The notes under the pieces were generated by a model. That model was not told where the DNA came from. It saw only the letters and a program-made list of their open reading frames with translations, and ran no database searches. Positions 51,251 to 60,922 of a DNA stretch of 64,000 nucleotides are shown here, one piece after another (position 1 is the stretch's first letter; each line of letters begins with the position of its first letter). This stretch comes from JALYZC01 sp963725645 (GTDB lineage: Bacteria; Actinomycetota; Thermoleophilia; Solirubrobacterales; Solirubrobacteraceae), in assembly GCA_963725645.1 (NCBI GenBank), contig CAVRZD010000006.1:124001-188000 (forward strand), in the 5' to 3' direction. The translations under genes were made by a program, and so were the position numbers.

Positions 51251-52481
51251 TCAGTCCTGGATGAGGATGTTGTTGCCGGGGCCGCCGTCGAGGACATCCT
51301 GCCCCGGGCCGCCGATCAGCACGTCGTCGCCCGCGCCGCCCAGCAGCGTGTCGGAGCCGGCGCCGCCGATCACCACGTCGGCCCCGTCACCGCCGTCGGC
51401 GTGCAGCTGGATGGCGTCTGCCGCGAGGCCGGAGCCGTCGACGACGTCGTCTCCGGCGAGCGCGTTGATCGCCAGCACATCCTGCGCCGCCTGGGCGTGG
51501 GTGATGTCCACCCGGGCCGCCAGGCCGGTCACGCTGACGTTGCCGGCGCTGCCCGCCGCCTTGATCGCGTCGGCGCCGCTGGTGCCGTTGACGATCACCT
51601 GGTCGGCGCTGCCGTCGCCGGCGGTGCCGCCCAGTGTGCCGGCGAGGTCGGTCTTGATCGCCGTCAGGCCGGTGCCGGAGACGTCGTTGACGGTCAGCTG
51701 GTCGGCACCGCCCAGCGCGTTCGTGTCGACCTCCTCGACGCCGTTGAGGTCCATCGTGATGTTCCCGACGTTGCGGAAGAAGCGCACGCGGCTTCCGTTG
51801 GCGGACACGTCGAACTGCTCGGCGATGTTCGCCCCGTTGAACGTCATGGCGTCATGGCCGGCCTGGCCCTCGACGACGTCGCTGCCGTCGCCCGGGTCCC
51901 AGGTGAAGCGGTCGTCGCCCGTGCCCAGGAGCGCGACGTCGGCGCCCTGGTTGCCGTCGACGGTGTCGTTGCCGCGCGCCGCCGATCAGGCGCTCGGCGC
52001 CGCTGCCACCGACGAGATTGTCGTTGCCGTCGCCGCCGTAGAGCGTGTCGGCACCGCTCCCACCGACGAGCGTGTCATTGCCACGCTGGCCGTTGAGCTG
52101 GGTCGGCGTCGTCGTGGTGAAGGCGCCGTTGGCCTCGTCGATGCGCACGTCGTCGTCACCGCGTCCGGCGTCGACGCGGATGCGGTTGAACCGGTTGCGC
52201 GCGACCTCGAAGTCGGCGGAGCCGTTCTCGCCGACGTCGACCTGGAGCGTCTGCGGTGCGCCTGCGCGCAGCCGCAGCGCGATCCGGTCGCCGGCCTTGG
52301 TACCGGTGACGATCAGCGTTTGGTGCTTGACCTTGACCTTGACGCGGTGGGCGGCGTCGGCCGCCTGCGCGCTCAGCGCGAGGCCGGCGGTGAGCAGCCC
52401 GGTCGTGAGCGCGGTCTTGACGAGCCAGGGCTTGGAGCTGCCGGAGCGGCGGCCCGCGAGTGGTGCGGTGAGAAGGTGCAT
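51251..52481 (-). pseudogene. Secreted RTX/hemolysin-type calcium-binding repeat protein, interrupted by one frameshift
   Basis: The 5' part encodes a signal peptide (VKTALTTGLLTAGLALSAQA), a beta region and RTX nonapeptides (GGSGADTLYGGDGNDNLVGG). Near 51972 one base too many breaks the frame. The next frame resumes with 'RGNDTVDGNQGADVALLGTG', a ~190-residue beta region, and more RTX repeats to the end (GGAGSDTLLGGAGDDVLIGG, GPGNNILIQD). Repaired, it is about 410 residues. The GGxGxDxLx repeats bind calcium and fold outside the cell. No protease or lipase domain is present, so it is likely a structural or adhesive surface protein. The ATG is chosen at the signal peptide. Confidence 0.82.
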
Positions 52482-52612
52482 TGGACGACGTTCCTCCATC
52501 TGTGGGTGGTTGGGTGTGAGCCCTTTAGACGCCGCCCTGCTGAGCGTTCTTCCCTGACCTTGGCGGGCGGAGAGCGTGGTGTGTCGGAGCTCACAGAAGA
52601 GCGCCGGCACAG

Positions 52613-53227
52613 CTACCCGACGAACGCGGAGATCGCGTGCTCGAGGACCGGGGCCTCGCGCGGCCAGAGCTCGGGCGTCGCTGCGGCCACGACGACCGTG
52701 GCGCGGCTGGGACCGGCGACGAGGCAGGCGATCTCCCGGTAGGTGCGAGCCGACGTCCGGTACTGGTCGATCACGCACGATCCGGGACCGGACCTGAATC
52801 GAAGGCCGTGGGCGGCGGCGAGTGTGCGAACGTCGCGCGACCCCTCCTGCGCGTTGTGATGGACGCGGAAGCTCGGCCAGTTGGCGAGCGTCTCCGCTCC
52901 CTGACGAGGCGTCGCGTTGAGGTAGGCGACGATGGCGCCGCTCGACGCCAGCACGGCGAACGACTTCGTGCCGGGATCCGTGCGCACCGGCCGCCAGCCG
53001 GGCGGCTGGGCCAGCGCGGCTCCCGAGGGAAGGGCGGCCTCCCTCCAGGCCGGGCCGGCCGGCCCAGGCGCGAGCCATGCGAAGGGCGGAGCGCTCGTCG
53101 TCCGCGCCGGGCTCGCGGTGGCCGAGACCCCGGCGGAGCGACCGCCCCCGCAGCCGGCCAGCGCGAGCGCGGCGGCGAGTCCGGCGGTCGCCACCAGCCC
53201 GATCGGATTTCGGTTCCGCAGGTTCAT
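52613..53227 (-). CDS. Lipoprotein of unknown function
   Basis: A 204-residue predicted lipoprotein: signal 'NPIGLVATAGLAAALALAGC' with lipobox ALAGC. The mature part is a single alpha/beta domain ('WRPVRTDPGTKSFAVLASSG', 'YLNATPRQGAETLANWPSFR', 'ASARTYREIACLVAGPSRAT' region) resembling small surface proteins of this order. No catalytic residues identified. ATG at 53227 is chosen as it opens the signal peptide. Divergent from the lipoprotein at 53388. Confidence 0.75.
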   Translation of the reverse strand: MNLRNRNPIGLVATAGLAAALALAGCGGGRSAGVSATASPARTTSAPPFAWLAPGPAGPAWREAALPSGAALAQPPGWRPVRTDPGTKSFAVLASSGAIVAYLNATPRQGAETLANWPSFRVHHNAQEGSRDVRTLAAAHGLRFRSGPGSCVIDQYRTSARTYREIACLVAGPSRATVVVAAATPELWPREAPVLEHAISAFVG

Positions 53228-53387
53228 GCCCTCGGGCTCTACGGACGCCGGACTGCGATCGGGTCTTCCCGGGGCTCGAGTTTCCCTTGGAGGGAAGTTC
53301 TGCCGGGCCGCGTGCGTCTTCATTGCCACGGGTCGTGCGCCCTGGGCCGAGCGGCGACACGACGAAGCTCAACTCGAGGACACGACC

Positions 53388-54149
53388 ATGTTCAGATTCG
53401 CCCACGCCCGCCGCGGCGGGTGGTTGATTACCCCATGCCTGATGTTCGCCATCGCCCTCGTCGTCGCGGGGTGCGGTGGCGGGAGCGACAGCACGAAGGC
53501 AAGCGCCGGTGACGCCACGGCCGCCGCGCCGCCAGTCGCGAAGCCCGTCGGCGCGCCCGGCGCCACGGTCCGCTTCCTCACCCCACGTGCCGCATCGACG
53601 GTGACCGGCTCAACGGTCCACGTCCGCGTCCGCGTCACCGGGTTCACGCTGGACCCGCGCGACGTCGGGCAGCCGGCCCGGCAGGGGTTCGGCCACCTAC
53701 ATTTCTCGCTCGACGGAGGCCGCTACGACACGCCCCGGTATTCGGGCGCCAACGGTGCGCAGGCCACGAGGCTCGGCGTCCAGGGCAAGTACTCGCCGTC
53801 GGTGACGCCGACGATCACCTATCGACATGTGCGTCCGGGCCGGCACACGATCGTCGTGTACCTGGCCAACAACGACCACAGCCTCACCGGCGTCACGCGC
53901 AGAATCACCTTCACGGTGCGCAAGCCGCCGCCCCCGCCTCCGCCCGCGCCGGTCTCGACGTCTGCTCAGACCGACACCCAGGCGGCACCGCCCACGGACA
54001 CGCAGTCGGCTCCGAGTGCGACGCCGGCGCCGCAGTCCACGCCCTCGCCGCCGTCCAGCGGTGGCGGTGGGTCCGGGGTCCCGCAGAGCGGCGGCGACGG
54101 AGACGCCGACAACAACGGCGGACCCGACGACGGCGACGGCAATCAGTAG
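53388..54149 (+). CDS. Lipoprotein with DUF4399-like domain and acidic GDGDADN tail
   Basis: A 253-residue predicted lipoprotein. The signal has lipobox VAGC. The domain at ~55-175 has 'GATVRFLTPRAASTVTGSTV' and GFGHLHFSLDGGRYD, then RPGRHTIVVYLANNDH, a pattern like DUF4399/Ig-type wall proteins. Residues ~178-230 are a Pro/Thr/Ser linker. The C-terminal tail ends 'GGDGDADNNGGPDDGDGNQ', nearly identical to the tail at 33337, in a protein otherwise unrelated. The tail resembles calcium-binding loops. ATG start. Followed by a terminator hairpin. Confidence 0.78.
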   Translation: MFRFAHARRGGWLITPCLMFAIALVVAGCGGGSDSTKASAGDATAAAPPVAKPVGAPGATVRFLTPRAASTVTGSTVHVRVRVTGFTLDPRDVGQPARQGFGHLHFSLDGGRYDTPRYSGANGAQATRLGVQGKYSPSVTPTITYRHVRPGRHTIVVYLANNDHSLTGVTRRITFTVRKPPPPPPPAPVSTSAQTDTQAAPPTDTQSAPSATPAPQSTPSPPSSGGGGSGVPQSGGDGDADNNGGPDDGDGNQ

Positions 54150-54162
54150 CTGGTCAAGGATC

Positions 54163-54189
54163 GGGGTCGGCGCTCAAAGCGCCGGCCCC
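54163..54189 (+). terminator. Terminator hairpin
   Basis: An 11-pair stem with one G-T pair (GGGGTCGGCGC and GCGCCGGCCCC) around a TCAAA loop, 13 bases after the lipoprotein stop; GGCTTTG follows. Between it and 54430 no gene is apparent. Confidence 0.68.
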
Positions 54190-54429
54190 GGCTTTGACTC
54201 CATGGGGGCGGTGCTGGAGTCGGTTGCCTGGCGAGGAATTTCGACGGGCAGTGGGGCACGCTTCGGGTCGTCCTCGCAAGTCCGACCCAATCGGACTGCG
54301 GCTCCCGCCCGAGGCCGCTGTTCCTCGCAGCAGACGTCCTGCTGCCAGCGCCGGGCGCGCCCGCTCGTGGGCTCATCTTTCGGGTGTAGCATGGCTTCGG
54401 GTCCTCGCGTCGGGGCGGGTCCCTAGTCG

Positions 54430-57400
54430 ATGCCCGCCGTCGAGACAGTCACCGTTCTCATGACCGACCTGGTCGGATCGACGGGCCTCGCATCGCGCCT
54501 CGGTCCGGCGGCCGCCGATGAGCTGCGGCGCGAGCACTTCGGGGTGCTGCGCGAGGCGATCGGCGGCTCGTCGGGCAAGGAGATCAAGAGCACTGGGGAC
54601 GGCTTGATGGTCGTGTTCCAGGGCGCCGCCGACGCTGTGGCATGCGCGATCTCGATTCAGCAGCGGATGGAGCGGCGTAACCGGGGCGCCGAGGAGCAGC
54701 TGGCGATCCGCGTCGGAATCGCGGTTGGCGACGCCACCTGCGAGGAAGGCGACTACTTCGGCATTCCGGTGGTCGAGGCCGCCCGCCTGTGCGATCACGC
54801 AAGCGGTGGCCAGATTCTGGCTACCGAGCTGGTGCGGACGATCGGAGGGCGCGACGGCCACGCATTCAGCCCGGTGGGACCGCTCGAGCTCCGGGGCCTC
54901 CCTGAGCCGGTTTCGACCTACGAGGTGGGCTGGGAGCCCGGGGGCGGATGGAACGGGGACTTCCCTCTCCCGCCACGGCTGCGCGGCGTGCCACCGGTCG
55001 GTTACGTGGGAAGGCTGCATGAGCGCGAACGCGTGAGAACGCGCTGGAACGCCGCAAGAGACGGCCTCCGGCAGGCGCTGCTGGTGTCCGGGGAGCCGGG
55101 CATCGGCAAGACGCGCTTCACCACCCATGCCGCGCTCGACTTCCACAGGGACGGCGCGGTCATCCTCTACGGGCATTGCGCGGATGAGCTCGGGGCGCCT
55201 TACGGCCCCTGGATCCAGGCACTTTCCCACCTGGTCGAACACGCCCCGGATCGCGTCCTGCAGTCGTATGTCGAGAAGCACGGCGGCGAGTTGGTCCGGC
55301 TCGTGCCCGCGCTCGCCCGCCGGGTGCCGCAGGCTCCGCCGCCCACGGAAACGGACCCCGAAACCGAGCGCTACCTGCTCTTCTCCGCGGTGGTCGGGCT
55401 GCTGGCGCAGGCGAGCGCAGAGTTCCCCGTGGTGCTCGTGCTGGACGACCTGCACTGGGCGGACACGCCGACGCTCGCGTTGCTCAGCCACGCGCTTGCG
55501 GAGACGCACGGCTTGCGCCTGCTCCTGCTCGGCACGTACCGTGACAGCGACCTCCCACGCGACCATCCGCTCATCGGCGTGCTCGCGGACCTCCGACGCG
55601 AGGAGGGGATCGAGCGGCTGACGCTGCGTGGGCTGAGCGAGGACGAGGTGGTCGAGATCATGGAGGCAGCGGCCGGTCACGAGATGGAAGCCCCAGGCCG
55701 GGCGCTGGCGCAGGAGATCACGGCCGAGACCGACGGGAACCCGTTCTTCGTCGCCGAGATGCTTCGCCATCTGTCGGAGTCCGGAGCCCTCGTCCAAGCG
55801 GCCGACGGTCGCTGGGAGTTGGTGCAGAAGCTCGACGAGCTCGGTCTCCCGCAGAGCGTGCGTGAGGTCGTCGGCCGACGGGTGGAGCGGCTCGGCGAGA
55901 ACTGTCGTGGCGTCTTGACGTGTGCCGCGGTCATCGGCCGCGACTTCGACCTCGAGCTGCTCCTCTGCATCGTGCGCGAGGACGAGGATGAACTCATCGA
56001 CCTGCTGGATGTCGCCGTCGAGGCATCGCTGCTCCAGGAGCGTGCGGAGCGAACGGGCTCGTTCTCGTTCGCGCACAACCTGATCTACCACACGCTCTAC
56101 GACGCTTTGGGAGGGATACGCCGGGCGCGCATGCACCGGCGGGTCGCCGAAGCGCTCGAGGAGCTGTGCGGCGACGACCCTGGGTCGCGGATCGCGGAGC
56201 TGGCGCGTCACTGGACTGCCGCGACGGCCCCGGTCGACGCCGGGAAGGCTGTCACCTACAGCAGGCAGGCTGGCGAACAGGCACTGGACAAGCTGGCCCC
56301 GGACGAAGCGGCGCGGTGGTTCGCACAGGGCCTCAAGCTGCTGGAGGAGGCGCCCGAACGCGATCCAGCGGAACGCTGTGAGCTGACGATCGGCCTCGGC
56401 GAGGCCCAGCGGCAGGTCGGGCAGCCGGAGTTCCGCGCGACGCTGCTGCGCGCCACTCGGCTCGCGGAAGAGCTGCGCGACACGGACCGAATGGCGCGCG
56501 CGGCGCTCGCGAACAACCGCGGCTTCGCCAGCGCCTTCGGCGCGGTCGACGAGGAGCGCGTTGCGGCGCTCGAGCGCGTCATCGAGCTGGACCGCTCCTC
56601 CAACCCGGCCCGTCGCGCGCGGCTGCTCGCGCTGCAGTCGATGGAGCTGCAGTTCGAGCCCGGCCACGAGCGTCGGCGCGCGTTGGCCGACAAGGCGCTG
56701 GGACTCGCGCGCGATTCGGATGACGTTCGCATCCTGCCCTACGTGCTGCGCGATCACTTCCATGCCACCTGGTCAGTGGACACGGCTGAGGCTCGCCGGG
56801 GCACGGCGGCGGAGATGACGGATCTCGCCGGTCGTCTCGATGACCCGCTGGCACGGATCTGGGCGCTGGACCGCACGGTTCACGCTGCGGCCGAATGCGG
56901 CAAGCTCGCCCAGGCAGCAGAGGCGTCCGCCCACCTACTGGCGCTCACGCAGGAGCTGGGCCAGCCGGGCCTGCGCTGGCATGCCACGTACTACGCGTCG
57001 GGCCTGGCCCAGATGAGGGGCGAGCTCGACGACGCCGCCACACTGGCGGAAGCGGCGGCCCGTCTGGGGGAGCAGGGCGGGGAACCGGACACGATGATCA
57101 TCTACCTCGGCCAGATGGCCGGCGTGAGAGTCGGGCAGGGTCGGACGAAGGAGATCGTCGACACCCTCGAGCAGGCGAGCCAGGCCAATCCCGGGATCCA
57201 CGCGTTCGAGGCCGGCCTTGCCACCGCCCTCTGCGACCTGGGACGCGAGGTCGAGGCAGCGCCAAGGCTGCAGCGAGCCGCCGACGACCGGTTCGCGAGT
57301 GTCCCGCACGACCAGGTCTACTCGACCACTCTCGCGCTGTGGGCCACGACGGCTGCGGACGTCGAATCGGAGCGGGCCGCTGGGCTCCTGTACGACCTGG

Positions 57401-57729
57401 TTGAACCGTGGCGCGACCGGCTGGTGTGGAACGGGGCGACTGGGTACGGCTCCGCGGAGCTGTACCTCGGCATGCTCGCGGCGACACTGGGATCGCACGA
57501 GCGGGCGGGCGAGCACTTCGCGACAGCCTCGCGCGTCCATCACGGCCAAGGCATCAAGGGGTGGGAGGCCCAGAACCTCTGCTACTGGGCGCGCTCGCTG
57601 CTCGCCGCCGGCGCTGCCCAGGAGGCCCGCTCGGCTGCCGCCCGGGCGCTCGCCCTGGCCCGCGAGAACGGTTACGGATCGAGCGCCCGCCAGGCGGAGG
57701 CGTTTCTCCAGATGGCCCCCACCGCATAG
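54430..57729 (+). CDS. Cyclase-domain, AAA/STAND ATPase, TPR-like regulator
   Basis: A 1,099-residue protein. Residues ~1-170 form a class III nucleotide cyclase domain: 'VTVLMTDLVGSTGLASRLGP' (metal Asp), STGDGLMVVF (second Asp), and 'FGIPVVEAARLCDHASGGQI', where the transition-state Asn is replaced by Glu, as in many relatives. Residues ~200-460 are an ATPase with Walker A GEPGIGKT and Walker B VVLVLDDLHWAD. The rest (~600-1090) is TPR-like helical repeats ('ELAREYxx'-free here but 'QAAEASAHLLALTQELGQPG' and 'AQEARSAAARALALARENGY'). The family is large in actinobacteria. It may signal by cAMP or act as a switch; no output domain is visible. ATG start. The FAD oxidase follows after 8 bases. 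Confidence 0.88.
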   Translation: MPAVETVTVLMTDLVGSTGLASRLGPAAADELRREHFGVLREAIGGSSGKEIKSTGDGLMVVFQGAADAVACAISIQQRMERRNRGAEEQLAIRVGIAVGDATCEEGDYFGIPVVEAARLCDHASGGQILATELVRTIGGRDGHAFSPVGPLELRGLPEPVSTYEVGWEPGGGWNGDFPLPPRLRGVPPVGYVGRLHERERVRTRWNAARDGLRQALLVSGEPGIGKTRFTTHAALDFHRDGAVILYGHCADELGAPYGPWIQALSHLVEHAPDRVLQSYVEKHGGELVRLVPALARRVPQAPPPTETDPETERYLLFSAVVGLLAQASAEFPVVLVLDDLHWADTPTLALLSHALAETHGLRLLLLGTYRDSDLPRDHPLIGVLADLRREEGIERLTLRGLSEDEVVEIMEAAAGHEMEAPGRALAQEITAETDGNPFFVAEMLRHLSESGALVQAADGRWELVQKLDELGLPQSVREVVGRRVERLGENCRGVLTCAAVIGRDFDLELLLCIVREDEDELIDLLDVAVEASLLQERAERTGSFSFAHNLIYHTLYDALGGIRRARMHRRVAEALEELCGDDPGSRIAELARHWTAATAPVDAGKAVTYSRQAGEQALDKLAPDEAARWFAQGLKLLEEAPERDPAERCELTIGLGEAQRQVGQPEFRATLLRATRLAEELRDTDRMARAALANNRGFASAFGAVDEERVAALERVIELDRSSNPARRARLLALQSMELQFEPGHERRRALADKALGLARDSDDVRILPYVLRDHFHATWSVDTAEARRGTAAEMTDLAGRLDDPLARIWALDRTVHAAAECGKLAQAAEASAHLLALTQELGQPGLRWHATYYASGLAQMRGELDDAATLAEAAARLGEQGGEPDTMIIYLGQMAGVRVGQGRTKEIVDTLEQASQANPGIHAFEAGLATALCDLGREVEAAPRLQRAADDRFASVPHDQVYSTTLALWATTAADVESERAAGLLYDLVEPWRDRLVWNGATGYGSAELYLGMLAATLGSHERAGEHFATASRVHHGQGIKGWEAQNLCYWARSLLAAGAAQEARSAAARALALARENGYGSSARQAEAFLQMAPTA

Positions 57730-57737
57730 CGGCCTGC

Positions 57738-59303
57738 GTGGAATCGAAGAGCGCCACCCCCGATCCGCTCGCCGGCATTCCCAGCAGCGTCGAGGACCTC
57801 GACTGCTACTCGCATCTGTACTCCACACGGGCGCGGGTTCTCGCTCCGAAGGATCAAGAGCAACTACGCCGCATCTTCGCCCACGCCCGCGAGAACGAGC
57901 GTCGCGTGACCCTCCGCGCGGGCGGGCATTCGTTCGACGCGCAGGCGCTCGGCGACGACCTCGTGGTCTCGATGATGGGCTTCGATGGGATCGAGGTACG
58001 CGCAAGCGAGCAACGGGTGCGCGTGGGGCCGGGGGCCCCTTGGGGCTGCATCCTCGCCGAGCTCAAACGCGACTGCCTCATGCCGGCGATCACGGTCACG
58101 ACCGAGCACGCCACGGCGGGCGGCACGCTCTCGGGCGATTGCCTTTCGCGGTTCTCTCCGGCGTACGGAAAGGAGGGCACCTGGGTCGAGAGCTTCGAGC
58201 TGCTGACGACCGAGGGAGAGCTCGTGGTCTGCACGCCCCCACGGCCGGACGTCGCGCGGTCGCAGTGGAGCGACGAGGAGCGCGCGTTCTGCGGCGTCAT
58301 CGGAGGGCTCGGCTACCTCGGTGCCGTCGTGGCGATCACCTACAAGGTGCTCCCCGTCGGGGAGTGCCACGGACGGATCGGCATGCACACGACAGTCCGC
58401 AAGCGCGAGACGTTCAAGGACCTTGCCAAGGAACTCGTGCCCATCACCAAGGACACGCACCTCGAGCTCTCCGACCCCCGCGACCCGACGAAGCTCGACG
58501 CCATCTACTCGGCGATCGCCATCGGCCGTGACGGCAAGGAGTCGACGCTGCTCTTCACCTCGGCCGTCACGACCACGCCCGAGCGCCGCCGCATGGCGCT
58601 CTATCGGCCGAAGCTCGCGATGCGCGTCCTCGTCGAATGGCTGATGCGAGTGCCGTTCTTCTGCGCGCTGATCTGGCGTTTCGCCTTCCGGTTCCTCTAC
58701 CACGACAACGCGGAGTACGTCGACGACCTCGAGGGCTTCACGTTCTTCATGGATGGCAACGCGCGCGCCAAGCGGATCGGCAAGCGGCTCGGGTTCAAGA
58801 TGCGCACGGTCCAGCAGACGTTCGTCGTCCCGAGCGACGCCGGCGCCGAGGGCGGATGGGACCGAGCGCGGGACGACCTCGTCGAGTGGCTCGAGCACAC
58901 GCACGACTTCCTCGTTGAGCGCCGACTGACGCCGACGCTCCACGACGTCCTCTACCTGCCCAAGGACCTGCCCTTCCTCTTGTCTGCGAGCGCCGATCGC
59001 GCTGGCTTCGCTGTGAGCTACGCGTTCGAGACATCGAACGAGGACACCATCGCGCGCGCGAAAGCGGCCTTCAGCGAGCTGGCGGACGTTCTCTGGAAGA
59101 GGTTCCGAGGCCGTGTCTACCTCGTCAAGAACGTCTTCGCCAAGGAGGCAACGCTCGCGGAGATGTACGGGGAGCATGCCGTCGAGTTCTTCCGCCTGAA
59201 GCGCGAGTTGGATCCCGGCGGGATCCTGCGCAACGACTTTCTCGAGCGCACGTTCGGGCAGGTCGTGGGGGGCGGCCGCGGAGGAGCCGAGCAGGGCAAC
59301 TGA
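57738..59303 (+). CDS. FAD-binding oxidoreductase (VAO/PCMH type)
   Basis: A 521-residue flavoenzyme. The FAD-binding half (residues ~25-215) has 'RRVTLRAGGHSFDAQALGDD', 'VRVGPGAPWGCILAELKRDC' and 'TVTTEHATAGGTLSGDCLSR', the PCMH pattern seen in DprE1 and sugar-lactone oxidases. The C-terminal part ('RGRVYLVKNVFAKEATLAEM' to RELDPGGILRNDFLER) fits the same group. Residues ~300-320 include a hydrophobic segment (FFCALIWRFAFRFL) that may touch the membrane. Substrate unknown. The start is GTG, 8 bases after the ATPase gene stop, so translation is probably coupled. The downstream IS fragment marks the end of the operon. Confidence 0.88.
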   Translation: MESKSATPDPLAGIPSSVEDLDCYSHLYSTRARVLAPKDQEQLRRIFAHARENERRVTLRAGGHSFDAQALGDDLVVSMMGFDGIEVRASEQRVRVGPGAPWGCILAELKRDCLMPAITVTTEHATAGGTLSGDCLSRFSPAYGKEGTWVESFELLTTEGELVVCTPPRPDVARSQWSDEERAFCGVIGGLGYLGAVVAITYKVLPVGECHGRIGMHTTVRKRETFKDLAKELVPITKDTHLELSDPRDPTKLDAIYSAIAIGRDGKESTLLFTSAVTTTPERRRMALYRPKLAMRVLVEWLMRVPFFCALIWRFAFRFLYHDNAEYVDDLEGFTFFMDGNARAKRIGKRLGFKMRTVQQTFVVPSDAGAEGGWDRARDDLVEWLEHTHDFLVERRLTPTLHDVLYLPKDLPFLLSASADRAGFAVSYAFETSNEDTIARAKAAFSELADVLWKRFRGRVYLVKNVFAKEATLAEMYGEHAVEFFRLKRELDPGGILRNDFLERTFGQVVGGGRGGAEQGN

Positions 59304-59342
59304 GCCGTCCCGGACCTACGTAGACATCCAGCGCGGCTGAGC

Positions 59343-59681
59343 TTGCGATCCCTCACGCTCCACGTGGTGCTCGACAACTCCTCGACGCACAAGACCCCGT
59401 CGATCCAGCGCTGGCTGCTGCGCCACCCGCGCTTCAATCTGCACTTCACGCCGACCTACAGCTCTTGGCTGAACCTCGTCGAGCGCTGGTTCGCCGAGCT
59501 GACCAGCAAATGGATCAAACGCTCAGCCCACCGCTCGGTCCGCGACCTGGTCGCCTCGATCCGCACCTGGATCACCAACTGGAACGAAGACCCCAAGCCC
59601 TACGTCTGGCACAAGACCGCAGACCAGATCCTCGACAGCCTCGCCGCCTACTGCCAACGAATCTCTGACTCAGGTCACTAG
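59343..59681 (+). mobile_element. IS630-family transposase fragment (5'-truncated)
   Basis: The last ~112 codons of an IS630/Tc1-type transposase: LTLHVVLDNSSTHKTPSIQR (one catalytic Asp of the DDE site) and 'PTYSSWLNLVERWFAELTSK' (catalytic Glu). The N-terminal HTH and first Asp are missing. Its stop overlaps the stop of the convergent CoA-transferase gene, so it has sat against the end of that gene. No terminal inverted repeats were identified. Not functional. Confidence 0.88.
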
Positions 59682-60920
59682 CTCGGCACGGGCTTCGGGC
59701 CCGCCACCACACCGCTGTCGTACAGGCGCGCGATTTCGCTCTCGCCGAGCCCGAGCACCTCGGCCAGCAGCTCCTCGGTGTGTTCACCCAGCAGCGGCGC
59801 GCGCGCGGGGGAGAGCCGCTCCGCGTTCGAGAAGTCGAGCGGCGAGCGCGGCATGCGGTAGGTGCCGATCCCCGGCTGCTCGATCTCCTCGAACATCGGG
59901 TTCTCGATCGATGCCCGCGGGTCCTTCTCGACCAGCTCGGTGAACGTTTGGTACGGGCCCCAGGCGACGCCGGTGCCGTCGAAGGCCTCGCGCAGGTCCT
60001 CGAGCGTGCGCTGCAGCACCCATGGCTTGAGCGTCGCTGCGATCACCTCGCGCGCGGTGAAGCGGCCGCCTTCCTCGTGGAGGTCGACGTCCATCAGCTT
60101 GGCGATCATGTCGAAGCCCTCGCCCAGTCCGGTCGCCTCGACCAGCGCCTGCCACTGGCGCAGCGTCAGCGCCACGATCATCACGCGGTGGCCGTCCTTG
60201 GTCGCGAAGTCGCGACCGAAGGCCCCGTAGAGGTAGTTGCCGTCCTTGGGTCGCTCGTGCCGGTTGATCTGGACCTCGGCGATCTTGCCCAGGTTGGCGA
60301 CCATCCAGAAGGCCACGTCGGAGAGCGCCAGCTTCACGCACTGGCCCTCGCCGGTGCGCGCTCGGCGGCGCTCCGCCGCGAGCAGGCTGGTCGTGGCCAT
60401 CATGCCGGTGATTGCGTCCCAGGCCGGCAGCAGGTGATTGAACGGCACCGCCAGATTGCGCGGCCCGGTCGCCCACGGGAAGCCCGTGGCGGGGTTGACG
60501 GTGTAGTCGACGGCGGACGAACCGTCGTGATTGCCGACGACGTTGACCATGATCAGGTCGCGCTCGGCGCGCGCTCAGGGCGTCGTAGTCGAGAAAGCCG
60601 CGGGCCGGGAAGTTGGTCAGGAACAGGCCGGCGTCGGAGCCCGGCGCGGTGATCAGCGCTGCGATCAGCTCGCGGCCCTGGTCGGACTTCAGGTCGACCT
60701 GGATCGAGCGCTTGCCCTTGTTCAGGCCGGCCCAGAACAGGCTCTTGCCGTCGGCGGTCACCGGCCAGCGCCTCGAGTCGAGGCCGCCGCCGATCGGGTC
60801 GAAGCGGATCACGTCGGCGCCGAGCTGCGCCATCGCCATGCCGCCCAGCGGAATGGCCACGAACGCGGAGCCTTCGACGATCCGCATGCCAGCCAGGATG
60901 CCGCCCATCTCGCCTCCCAT
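59678..60920 (-). pseudogene. Family III CoA-transferase (CaiB/BaiF type), interrupted by one frameshift
   Basis: The 5' ~115 codons give 'LAGMRIVEGSAFVAIPLGGM', 'GADVIRFDPIGGGLDSRRW' and 'FLTNFPARGFLDYDALSA'. Near 60570 the frame shifts by one base. The remaining ~290 codons give ERDLIMVNVVGNHDGSSAVD, 'GPRNLAVPFNHLLPAWDAIT' and 'WGPYQTFTELVEKDPRASIE' to the end. Removing one base in the GCGCGCGCC run restores a ~413-residue enzyme. The family moves CoA between acids; a catalytic Asp is expected in the VNVVGNHDG to AVDYTVN region. Together with MaoC and CitE it suggests a dicarboxylic acyl-CoA such as mesaconyl- or itaconyl-CoA. The ATG lies 2 bases after the MaoC stop. Confidence 0.82.
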
Positions 60921-60922
60921 CG

